From positions 1 to 5,569 of the forward strand of contig JAIDUY010000062.1 of assembly GCA_029059965.1 (NCBI GenBank): a DNA stretch of 5,569 nucleotides, read 5' to 3'. A program made the translations under genes and the position numbers. Shown here piece after piece: positions 1 through 5,569 of the stretch (within the stretch, counting starts at the first letter, position 1; each line of letters opens with the position of its first letter). The notes beneath the pieces are model-generated. The model saw only the letters and a program-made list of their open reading frames with translations. It made no database searches and had not been told where the DNA came from. The stretch comes from Muribaculaceae bacterium (GTDB lineage Bacteria > Bacteroidota > Bacteroidia > Bacteroidales > Muribaculaceae).

Positions 1-1
1 C

Positions 2-31
2 GCATTTGTCGAGGACTTATACCACGTCTAA
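2..31 (+). CDS. Possible 3' end of an upstream plus-strand gene (partial)
   Basis: Reading from base 2, the frame gives AFVEDLYHV and then a TAA stop at 29-31. A strong plus-strand hairpin terminator begins about 35 bases further on, which is the arrangement expected for the tail of a gene whose body lies before the window. Nine residues are too few to identify a product. The alternative is that bases 1-65 are simply intergenic. The call rests on the terminator placement and is tentative. Confidence 0.3.
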   Translation, partial: AFVEDLYHV

Positions 32-65
32 CTCATCCGCTACTGAAACTTACATCCCCTATATC

Positions 66-107
66 AGGCGACCCTCCGCAGCACTCTGCGGAGCGTCGTT
101 TCTTTTG
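66..107 (+). terminator. Rho-independent terminator of the upstream gene
   Basis: A perfect 8-bp stem, CTCCGCAG (74-81) with CTGCGGAG (86-93), closes a 4-nt loop, CACT. Beyond a single C-C mismatch (73/94) the pairing continues through GCGAC (68-72) against GTCGT (95-99) and weakly out to 66/101. A T-rich tail, TTCTTTTG, follows at 100-107. The minus-strand side has no T tract, so the orientation is plus. It separates the upstream gene from the serine hydrolase promoter. Confidence 0.72.
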
Positions 108-160
108 TGGCCGCGTTGCCTTTCTGTGACTGACGTTTTACATTACACATACGCGTTTTT

Positions 161-180
161 TTTACAAAAACTTTACAAAA
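161..180. repeat. Tandem direct repeat TTTACAAAA, 11-bp period
   Basis: TTTACAAAA occurs at 161-169 and again at 172-180, so the copies repeat every 11 bp, about one helical turn. The pair sits 21 bases upstream of the putative -33 element of the serine hydrolase promoter, where an activator or an A/T-tract upstream element could act. It may also be chance in an AT-rich leader. No regulator gene is present in the window to support an operator. Confidence 0.3.
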
Positions 181-200
181 CCGGTGAAAGGCAGTTAAGC

Positions 201-233
201 TATTGCGGGACTGTTTTTATGGTTTTAATTTTG
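201..233 (+). promoter_or_regulatory. Bacteroidetes-type promoter for the serine hydrolase gene
   Basis: TAATTTTG at 226-233 matches the Bacteroidetes -7 consensus TAnnTTTG exactly. TATTG at 201-205 supplies a -33 element (TTG core at 203-205), with 20 bases between the two. This is the spacing known for the phylum's primary sigma factor. The predicted transcription start would fall at about 238-242, on top of the first in-frame ATG (241). Either the transcript is leaderless or translation starts at the later in-frame ATG at 274. Confidence 0.55.
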
Positions 234-240
234 TACCGTT

Positions 241-1497
241 ATGAATAGACAGAAGATATACGCCGCCACCGGAATGCACCGTTCGATGGATATCTGCGCC
301 GTCGTCCTGCTGATTGCGATACTCATATCCGGCATAGCATCCTGTGTGGGCGCCGACCGTTACCGAGCCGACCACGGAGTGCCTCCCTGCGAGATTACCG
401 CCTCGATGGACAGCCTCTTCGGAACAATTTTCAAGTCCGGCGAACCCGGCGCCATCGTGACCGTCATGCGCGGCGACAGCATAGTCTACAACCACGCTTT
501 CGGCCTCGCCCGCCTCGACTCCGTCGAGCGTGTCACCGACAGCACCTTGTTCAACGTATCGTCCGTCTCGAAGCTCTTTACCGGCGTGGCGCTGATGAAA
601 CTCAGCGACGAAGGCATCCTGAGCCTCGATGACAGCCTCAGCAAGTTCTTCCCGACTTTCCCCGCCCGCTACTTCGACAACATCACCGTGCGCCACGTCC
701 TGTCGCACCGTTCGGGTCTCCCCGACCTGCGTCCCACCACCCAGGCAGCATGGGAGCGCTACATAGCCACACACCGCTCCGTATTCGGCTTTGACAGCGA
801 CTATCGCCGCTACGGCACCGAGGCCGAGCACATCCGTTCCTTCGAGAACCTCGATTCCGTCGACTTCCCCCCCGGCACCCACTACGACCGCCGCGACATA
901 TCCTACGTCCTGATTGCCCCGCTCATCGAGAATGTCACCGGCATGGACTTCGACGAATGGATGCGACTCAATATCTTCGAGCCTGCCGGCATGACCGAAA
1001 CATTCTACTATCGACAGGGAGTGCGCCGCCCGCGGATGGCACACGGCTACCGACCCGTAGAACCCGGAATGGCAGCGGTAGGCGCTCGCAGCGCCGACGG
1101 CCGCTGGGAGGAATTCGACTACGGCGAGGCCGACTACTTCCTCACCCGCGCCGACCGCGGCGTATTTACTTCCTCGCGCGACTTCATGAAGTTCAAGCGA
1201 GCCCTCAAGGACGGCCGTATCATACGTAAGGAACTCATCGACAGTATGCTCAAACCCGAAATTGCTACGTATGAAGAGTACGTCCACTTCGGTCTCGGCT
1301 CGGCCGTGCAACGCAAGCCCGGCTTCACCATGCGCCCCTACCACGTCAACAACAACGGAGGCTTCGCAGCCATCGAGTGCTGGTGGCCCGAGTGCGACAT
1401 CCATTACATCGTCTTTTCCTCGCGCAACGGATGGGATCAATATCACGTTATGTGCAAGGTCGACAGCCTCCTGGCCTCCAACGGCTGGATCCGGTAA
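241..1497 (+). CDS. Serine hydrolase, beta-lactamase/PBP4-like family (PF00144), probable lipoprotein
   Basis: This 418-residue protein has the fold signature of the class C beta-lactamase/D,D-peptidase/esterase superfamily. The nucleophile motif SVSK is at 108-111 within NVSSVSKLFTG. It is followed by LSHRSGLPDL (154-163), PPGT (210-213), the GM-F-EWM helix, IFEPAGM (245-251) and a C-terminal NGGFAAIECWWPE segment. The N-terminus has a hydrophobic stretch (about 18-34) ending in the lipobox IASC, with Cys35, so it is probably lipid-anchored in the envelope facing the periplasm. No acidic surface-export signal follows the Cys.

Aligned on PGT and the downstream Tyr222, the catalytic YxN position reads RRD (217-219), and the HxG motif reads HVN (368-370). 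Substrate and activity are therefore unclear; peptide, ester or cell-wall substrates are all possible, and it should not be called a resistance enzyme. The start could be Met12 (base 274), which gives a more normal 24-residue lipoprotein signal and an about 35-nt leader. It is a single-gene unit with its own promoter and terminator. Confidence 0.9.
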   Translation: MNRQKIYAATGMHRSMDICAVVLLIAILISGIASCVGADRYRADHGVPPCEITASMDSLFGTIFKSGEPGAIVTVMRGDSIVYNHAFGLARLDSVERVTDSTLFNVSSVSKLFTGVALMKLSDEGILSLDDSLSKFFPTFPARYFDNITVRHVLSHRSGLPDLRPTTQAAWERYIATHRSVFGFDSDYRRYGTEAEHIRSFENLDSVDFPPGTHYDRRDISYVLIAPLIENVTGMDFDEWMRLNIFEPAGMTETFYYRQGVRRPRMAHGYRPVEPGMAAVGARSADGRWEEFDYGEADYFLTRADRGVFTSSRDFMKFKRALKDGRIIRKELIDSMLKPEIATYEEYVHFGLGSAVQRKPGFTMRPYHVNNNGGFAAIECWWPECDIHYIVFSSRNGWDQYHVMCKVDSLLASNGWIR

Positions 1498-1539
1498 ACT
1501 GACAGAGTCGGGACTCCTGTAAGGGTTCTGAAATCATAG

Positions 1540-1586
1540 ACCGGGCGGACCGACTAATCAAGTCGTCCGTCCGGTTCCTTTTTATT
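1540..1586 (+). terminator. Rho-independent terminator of the serine hydrolase gene
   Basis: The arm at 1540-1555 pairs with 1561-1575 over 15 bp, with one bulged C (1550) and one G-T wobble (1545/1570), around the loop AATCA. The T-rich tail TCCTTTTTATT follows at 1576-1586. It lies 43 bases after the serine hydrolase stop codon and is oriented to end that transcript. The GC-rich stem and clear T tract make it the strongest terminator in the window. Confidence 0.82.
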
Positions 1587-1631
1587 GCTCCCCGCCAAAC
1601 CATAAATCACAAACAGGCGGAACGTAAGTCG

Positions 1632-1646
1632 GCGTCCTTCGGACGC
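1632..1646. other. Small perfect hairpin between the two convergent terminators
   Basis: GCGTCC (1632-1637) pairs with GGACGC (1641-1646) around the triloop TTC. Neither flank has a T tract, so it is not a terminator on its own. It sits in an otherwise featureless 88-base gap (1587-1674) between the two terminators. It could be part of an intergenic repeat family or a chance palindrome; the sequence alone does not decide. Confidence 0.4.
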
Positions 1647-1670
1647 TCATAGGAGTTGACGGCAGGGCAT

Positions 1671-1706
1671 AAAGCGAGAGCCGCGTCATCGGGCGCGGCT
1701 CTCGTT
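1671..1706 (-). terminator. Terminator of the parE-coaD-S41 peptidase operon
   Basis: A perfect 11-bp stem, CGAGAGCCGCG (1675-1685) with CGCGGCTCTCG (1694-1704), encloses an 8-nt loop. It starts about 22 bases past the stop codon of the S41 peptidase on the minus strand. Read on that strand, the stem is followed by CTTTATG, a short and weak T run. The stem is strong and correctly placed, but the modest T run means termination could be partial. Read on the plus strand it could also act as a backup for the opposing gene. Confidence 0.7.
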
Positions 1707-1726
1707 ATGATTTGAGTCAATGATGT

Positions 1727-3319
1727 CTATTCGTCCTGATTTCCCAGCAGGAGGCTGTTGTAGCGGTCGGGGTCGTTGATGAGGCTCAGGGCTTCGAGGT
1801 AGTCTTTGTTCAGGCCGGCCACGGAGCGGTAGTAGGAGCCGTTTTCGTATAGGTCGCGGGCGATAATGCCCTTCATGATTGCCTCGGCCAGAGGCTTGGA
1901 GCGTTCCCACTGCTCGCTGTTGAATTCGATACCCTCGTCAGTGGCGCGGGATATGAGCTTCTCTACCAGCGATTCGGGCACGGTGAACTGCTGCTGGAAG
2001 CGGTCGGCGTTGCGGTAGCGGCGCTGCAGGTCGCTGCGGTTTGCGTCGACGTAGTTGATGCAGGTGCGGTTGATGATGCCCTTGGCGACGAGGTCGCGGT
2101 AGTAGGTCGAGAAGTAGGAAGTGTCGGCGGGCACGAATACGTCGGGGATGATGCCGCCGCCGCCATAGACGGGACGGTTGTTCACGAGTGTGTGGTAGAG
2201 CAGCGAGTCGGGACGTGCAATGCTGTCGGCGCTCCAGAGCTCGCCGGCGCTCAGGCGCAGAAATACCTCACGCTGATAGTCCTCGCTGTGGCCCTTGTCG
2301 TAGTGCTTCTGTATGCATCGGCCGCTGGGGGTGTAGTAGCGCGACACCGTCAGGCGCATCATGGAGCCGTCGGGGAAGGGGAAGGGACGCTGCACCAGGC
2401 CTTTGCCGAATGTGCGTCGGCCAACGATGAGGCCGCGGTCGTTGTCCTGCATGGCGCCTGCGAAAATCTCGGCTGCCGAGGCGGAGTACTGGTTGGCTAT
2501 CACCACGATGCGCCCGTCCTGGAAGTAGCCCTCGTCGGTGGTTCGGTAGTCCTGCCGGGGCATGCGTCGGCCGGAGGTGCTGACCACGGGAGTGCCTGCG
2601 GGGAGGAACTGCGAGGCGAGCTCGAAAGCGGCACCGAGGTAGCCGCCGCCGTTGTCGCTGAGGTCGATGATAAGGTTCTTCATGCCCTGACGGCGCAGCT
2701 TGGCGATGGCCTGCGCCACCTCGTTGGCCGTATCCTCGGCAAAGCGGGTGATGCGTATGTAGCCCGTGTGGGGGTCGGCCATGAAAGTCTCGTCGACGCT
2801 GTAGAGGGGTATGTCGTCGCGCTCGACCATAAAGTCGATGAACTCGTTGCCGCGCTTGACGTTGAGGCGCACCGTGGAGCCCTTTGGGCCGCGTAGCACC
2901 TTCATGACCTCGCGGTTGGGCAGGCTGCGGCCTGCGATGACGGTGTCGTTGGCGCTGATGATGCGGTCGCCGGGCAGGATGCCGACGCGCTCGGAGGGGC
3001 CTCCGACGGTGGGCTGAATCACGTACACGGTGTCGTCGAGCATGTTGAACTGGATGCCGATGCCGCTGAACTTGCCGTCGAGCGGTTCGGTGAACTCGCG
3101 GGTCTCGGCCGGGGTGGAGTAGGCCGAATGCGGGTCCAGGGTCTTGAGCATTGCGCGTATGGCTTCGGTGGCCAGCGTGTCGCCGTCGACTTCGTCGACG
3201 TAGTAATTCTCGATGATGGCCTCGGCGCGGCGCAGTTTCTGGCCGGGGTCGATGGATCCCTGTGCCGAAACGCCCGTGAGAGTGCAGAGGAAGAGGAGAG
3301 CGATGATTATACGGTTCAT
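1727..3319 (-). CDS. S41 family carboxyl-terminal processing protease (CtpA/Tsp-like), secreted
   Basis: This 530-residue periplasmic serine protease belongs to the C-terminal processing family, which cleaves envelope proteins from their C-terminal ends. A signal peptide occupies residues 1-19 (hydrophobic core 4-16, cleavage VSA|Q). An N-terminal helical segment runs to about 75. A PDZ domain spans about 80-165, with GIGIQF at 86-91 and GILPGDRI at 113-120. The tail-specific protease core follows: GYIRITRF (186-193), DLSDNGGGYL (219-228) and the catalytic stretch 276-306.

Catalytic Ser281 and Lys306, with Asp292, keep exactly the 11- and 25-residue spacing of E. coli Tsp Ser430/Asp441/Lys455. 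The usual SASASE reads SASAAE, which leaves the nucleophile in place. A helical C-terminal extension of about 130 residues (400-530) is, as far as I recall, usual for Bacteroidales members. The ATG lies 3 bp after the coaD stop, so the two are co-transcribed and probably translationally coupled. The in vivo substrate is unknown. Confidence 0.95.
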   Translation of the reverse strand: MNRIIIALLFLCTLTGVSAQGSIDPGQKLRRAEAIIENYYVDEVDGDTLATEAIRAMLKTLDPHSAYSTPAETREFTEPLDGKFSGIGIQFNMLDDTVYVIQPTVGGPSERVGILPGDRIISANDTVIAGRSLPNREVMKVLRGPKGSTVRLNVKRGNEFIDFMVERDDIPLYSVDETFMADPHTGYIRITRFAEDTANEVAQAIAKLRRQGMKNLIIDLSDNGGGYLGAAFELASQFLPAGTPVVSTSGRRMPRQDYRTTDEGYFQDGRIVVIANQYSASAAEIFAGAMQDNDRGLIVGRRTFGKGLVQRPFPFPDGSMMRLTVSRYYTPSGRCIQKHYDKGHSEDYQREVFLRLSAGELWSADSIARPDSLLYHTLVNNRPVYGGGGIIPDVFVPADTSYFSTYYRDLVAKGIINRTCINYVDANRSDLQRRYRNADRFQQQFTVPESLVEKLISRATDEGIEFNSEQWERSKPLAEAIMKGIIARDLYENGSYYRSVAGLNKDYLEALSLINDPDRYNSLLLGNQDE

Positions 3320-3322
3320 AAG

Positions 3323-3808
3323 TCAGAGAGTATTGTCGTTATGAGGCATGAATGGGCTTGTGTCGACACCTAAGGAGTCGAGTTCGCGCACCAGCGAGCT
3401 GGAGACGGCGCCCAGGTCGGGGCGTGCCGTCAGCAGCACTGTGTCGATGCCGGTGAGGCGGCGGTTTATGTCGGCCATGTCGCGTTCGTACTCGAAGTCG
3501 CGCACCGAGCGCACGCCGCGCAGCAGGGCGCATGCGCCTTCGCCGCGTGCGAATTCGGCGGTGAGTCCCGAGTAGGCCTTCACCGTCACGCGGTCTTCAC
3601 CGGCGTACAGCTCCCGTATTGGCTCGAGAGCCGCAGGTATGGCGCCGGGATTTTTGGCTGCGTTGACGCCTACGGCTACGATGATGCGGTCGAAGAGCTC
3701 GAGTCCGCGGCTGACTATGTCGGCGTGGCCTGCGGTGAAAGGGTTGAACGAACCGGCGAAAACGGCTATGCGTTCCGCCCGTATGTCAGGAGTCGAGGTG
3801 TGAGTCAT
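3323..3808 (-). CDS. coaD: Pantetheine-phosphate adenylyltransferase (phosphopantetheine adenylyltransferase)
   Basis: CoaD transfers AMP from ATP to 4'-phosphopantetheine to give dephospho-CoA, the penultimate step of cytosolic coenzyme A synthesis. The 161-residue length fits the family (about 160). Key signatures are the nucleotidyltransferase TxGH motif as TAGH (25-28, His28), Lys52 matching E. coli Lys42, RGVR (97-100, matching Arg88 and Arg91), DFEYE (104-108) and VSSSLVREL (135-143). RGxRxxxDFEYE followed by SSSLVRE separates it from NadD.

Odd points: the first motif reads GSFNP instead of the usual GTFDP, and the conserved F-x-x-EER segment after the lysine is replaced by AIPAAL (56-61) with an apparent one-residue deletion. 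The reading frame there shows no compensating frameshift. A roughly 10-residue N-terminal extension precedes the usual start of the first strand. The ATG overlaps the last 23 bases of parE, suggesting coupled translation; no Shine-Dalgarno is visible. The S41 protease gene follows after 3 bp. Confidence 0.92.
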
Positions 3809-5569
3809 CTTCTATAACCAGATTGTCGATGATGAAGTTCTGGCGTTCGGGGGTGTTCTTGCCCATGTAGAACTCGAGGACTTCGGACATGGCGTCGTCT
3901 TTGCGCAGGCTGACGCGGTCGGCGCGCATGTCTTCGCCGATAAAGTGACGGAACTCGTCGGGCGAAATCTCGCCGAGTCCTTTGAATCGTGTTATTTCGG
4001 CTTCGTCGCCGAAGCGGCGTATGGCTGCCAGACGCTCCTCGTCGGAGTAGCAGTAGACGGTGTCGGTGTCGACGTTCTTTCCGCCTTTGCCTTTGCGCGC
4101 CGTGCGGGCGTTGCGGACGCGGAAGAGGGGAGTCTGGAGCACATACACGTGTCCTTTCTTGACCAGATCGGGGAAGTACTGAAGGAAGAAGGTGAGTGTG
4201 AGCAGGCGTATGTGCATGCCGTCGACGTCGGCATCGGTGGCTATTATCACCTTGTTGTAGCGTAGATTGTCGATGCTGTCCTCGATGTTGAGCGAGGCCT
4301 GCAGCAGCGAGAGTTCCTCGTTGGAGTAGAGCTCGCGCTTGGAGGCGCCGTAGGAATTCATGGGCTTGCCGCGGAGCTTGAACACGGCCTGCGTCTCGAC
4401 GTCGCGCACCTTTTCTATGGTGCCGCCGGCCGAGTCGCCCTCGGTGATGAATATGCTGGAAGCCAGCTTCTTCTCTTCGTTTCCGCGCAAGTCGTTGAGG
4501 TGGTAGCGGCAGTCGTTGAGCTTGGGGTTGTAGAGGCTCACCTTCTTGGCGGTCTCCTTGGATTTCTTCTGAACGACGGCCAGGGCCTTGCGGTCGTGCT
4601 CGCTTTCCTGAATCTTGCGGAGCATGGCCTCGGCGGTCTCGCGTTCGCGGTGCAGATAGTTGTCCAGCTCGCGCTTGACGAAGTCGCCCACGAACTTGGC
4701 CACTGTCGGGCCATCGGGGCCGATTTCGCGTGAGCCCAGGCGAGTCTTGGTCTGGCTTTCGAACACCGGGTCCTGCACGCGGATGGCAATGGCGGCCACC
4801 ATGCCGTTGCGGATGTCGCCGGGCTCGAAGTTGCGGTTGAAGTAGTCCTTGACGGTGCGGTTCAGCGCGTCCTTGAATGCGCTGAGGTGGGTGCCGCCCT
4901 GGGTGGTGTGCTGGCCGTTGACGAAGGAGTAGAATTCCTCGCCATACTGGTTGGCATGGGTGATGGCCACCTCGATGTCATCGCCCCGCAGATGGATGAC
5001 GGGGTAGAGCGGATTGGCCGACATATTCTCGCACAGCAGGTCCTTGAGGCCGTTGCGGCTGCGCATTGTCTTGCCGTTGAACGAAATAGTCAGGCCGGTA
5101 TTGAGGAAGGTGTAGTTCTTGAGGAGGGGGAGAATATATGCTTCAAGATAAGCGAAGTCGCGGAAAATTTCGTTGTCCGGGGTGAAAAACACCTTTGTGC
5201 CGTTGGACTGGTCGGTCGGCTCGACGGGAAAGTCCTCGACGAGGACGGCCCGCGAGAAGCGCGCGCGCTTGCACTGGCCGTCGCGGTAGCTCTCGACGGT
5301 GAGCTCGGAGCTGAGAGCGTTGACGGCCTTGAGGCCAACGCCGTTCAGACCCACCGACTTCTGGAAAGCTTCGGAGTCGTACTTGCCGCCGGTGTTCATC
5401 TTGGACACAACGTCGATGACTTTGCCGAGGGGGATGCCGCGTCCGTAGTCGCGCACAGTCACCGAGCCTCCGGCGCGGGCGACGTCCACTTCCACTTCGA
5501 TTCGCTTGCCGTTGCCCATCATGAACTCGTCGATGGAGTTGTCCAGCACTTCCTTGAGCAGCACATAGA
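3786..5569 (-). CDS. parE: DNA topoisomerase IV subunit B (partial, 5' end outside window)
   Basis: ParE is the ATPase subunit of topoisomerase IV, which with ParC decatenates daughter chromosomes and relaxes supercoils. The 593 visible residues (numbered here from the GTG-encoded Val at 5562-5564) carry the GHKL N-box EVLDNSIDE (5-13), DYGRGIPLG (39-47), the ATP-lid [14 protein letters not shown] (72-85) and the transducer QTK loop (271-273). The TOPRIM motifs are EGDSAGG (375-381), [10 protein letters not shown] (442-451, DxD metal ligands) and [13 protein letters not shown] (526-538).

The stretch after EGDSAGG ([21 protein letters not shown]) is of ParE type rather than GyrB type, and the C-terminus ends [11 protein letters not shown]. 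The frame stays open to the window edge: a Tyr codon precedes the GTG, so that GTG is an internal valine and roughly 40-60 N-terminal residues are missing. The gene heads the visible operon; its stop overlaps coaD by 23 bp. No parC is seen in the window. Confidence 0.95.

Noticed and set aside
6..248. An 80-codon plus-strand open frame in the upstream leader
   Set aside because: It runs straight through the terminator hairpin and the promoter of the next gene and has no recognisable domain. Its composition (Ser/Thr/Tyr/Arg mix) looks non-coding.
217..1446. A 409-codon open frame antisense to nearly the whole serine hydrolase gene
   Set aside because: It mirrors the plus-strand gene codon for codon. 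GC-rich codon choice, which avoids the TTA, CTA and TCA codons that would give antisense stops, explains the openness. The product is a low-complexity Gly/Ala/Val/Glu-rich string with no domain, and the opposite strand has clear family motifs, a promoter and a terminator.
241..1497. A beta-lactam resistance enzyme
   Set aside because: The family includes many peptidases and esterases, and two of the three catalytic motifs are non-canonical, so resistance is not supported.
2192..2896. A 234-codon plus-strand open frame inside the S41 peptidase gene
   Set aside because: It is an antisense shadow rich in Val, Ala and Gly without recognisable motifs. The minus strand holds an intact protease with the full catalytic spacing.
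3323..3808. NadD (nicotinate-nucleotide adenylyltransferase), suggested by GSFNP
   Set aside because: The RGVR-x3-DFEYE and SSSLVREL motifs and the 161-residue length are those of CoaD; NadD is usually longer and lacks DFEYE.
5562..5564. GTG as the start codon of parE
   Set aside because: The codon before it (TAT) is in frame and open to the window edge, and the N-box helix begins immediately. ParE needs several dozen residues before this helix, so the GTG is an internal valine.
3786..5569. GyrB instead of ParE
   Set aside because: The segment following EGDSAGG and the short C-terminus ending in [11 protein letters not shown] are of the ParE type. GyrB would show the SAKxGRDR pattern after the TOPRIM glutamate motif.
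1..5569. Mobile element, CRISPR array, tRNA/rRNA or defence system
   Set aside because: I saw no transposase or integrase, no spaced repeat series, no cloverleaf or rRNA-like sequence, and all intact genes are core or common envelope genes.

Overview
The window looks like a core chromosomal segment of a GC-rich member of the Bacteroidales, possibly Muribaculaceae or a related gut lineage. The grounds are a ParE, a CoaD and an S41 protease whose features fit that phylum (the gene order parE-coaD-S41 peptidase is, to my knowledge, found in Bacteroidales), a promoter matching the Bacteroidetes consensus (TTG about 20 nt before TAnnTTTG), and no clear Shine-Dalgarno sequences before the starts. 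The genus is inference; no rRNA or tRNA is present to fix it.

Layout. Bases 1-31 may hold the last codons of a plus-strand gene, followed by a long hairpin with a T-rich tail (66-107). An AT-rich stretch with an 11-bp-spaced direct repeat and a good promoter (201-233) leads into a plus-strand serine hydrolase of the beta-lactamase/PBP4-like family (241-1497), probably a lipoprotein. Its SxxK motif is intact, but the positions where YxN and HxG are expected read RRD and HVN. The convergent intergenic region 1498-1726 holds a terminator for each side and a small hairpin between them.

The minus strand from 5569 down to 1727 is one tight operon: parE (topoisomerase IV subunit B, 5' end cut off by the window edge), then coaD (overlapping parE by 23 bp), then a secreted S41 carboxyl-terminal processing protease starting 3 bp after the coaD stop. 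The genes are functionally diverse housekeeping genes (chromosome decatenation, coenzyme A synthesis, envelope proteolysis). Their link is co-transcription and probably translational coupling rather than a shared pathway. The operon promoter lies outside the window.

I see no mobile element, CRISPR array, phage gene, RNA gene or defence system. The most notable points are the altered catalytic motifs of the serine hydrolase, the promoter that suggests either a leaderless mRNA or a downstream start for it, and the unusual ATP/pantetheine-site motifs in CoaD. I found no convincing undescribed system.
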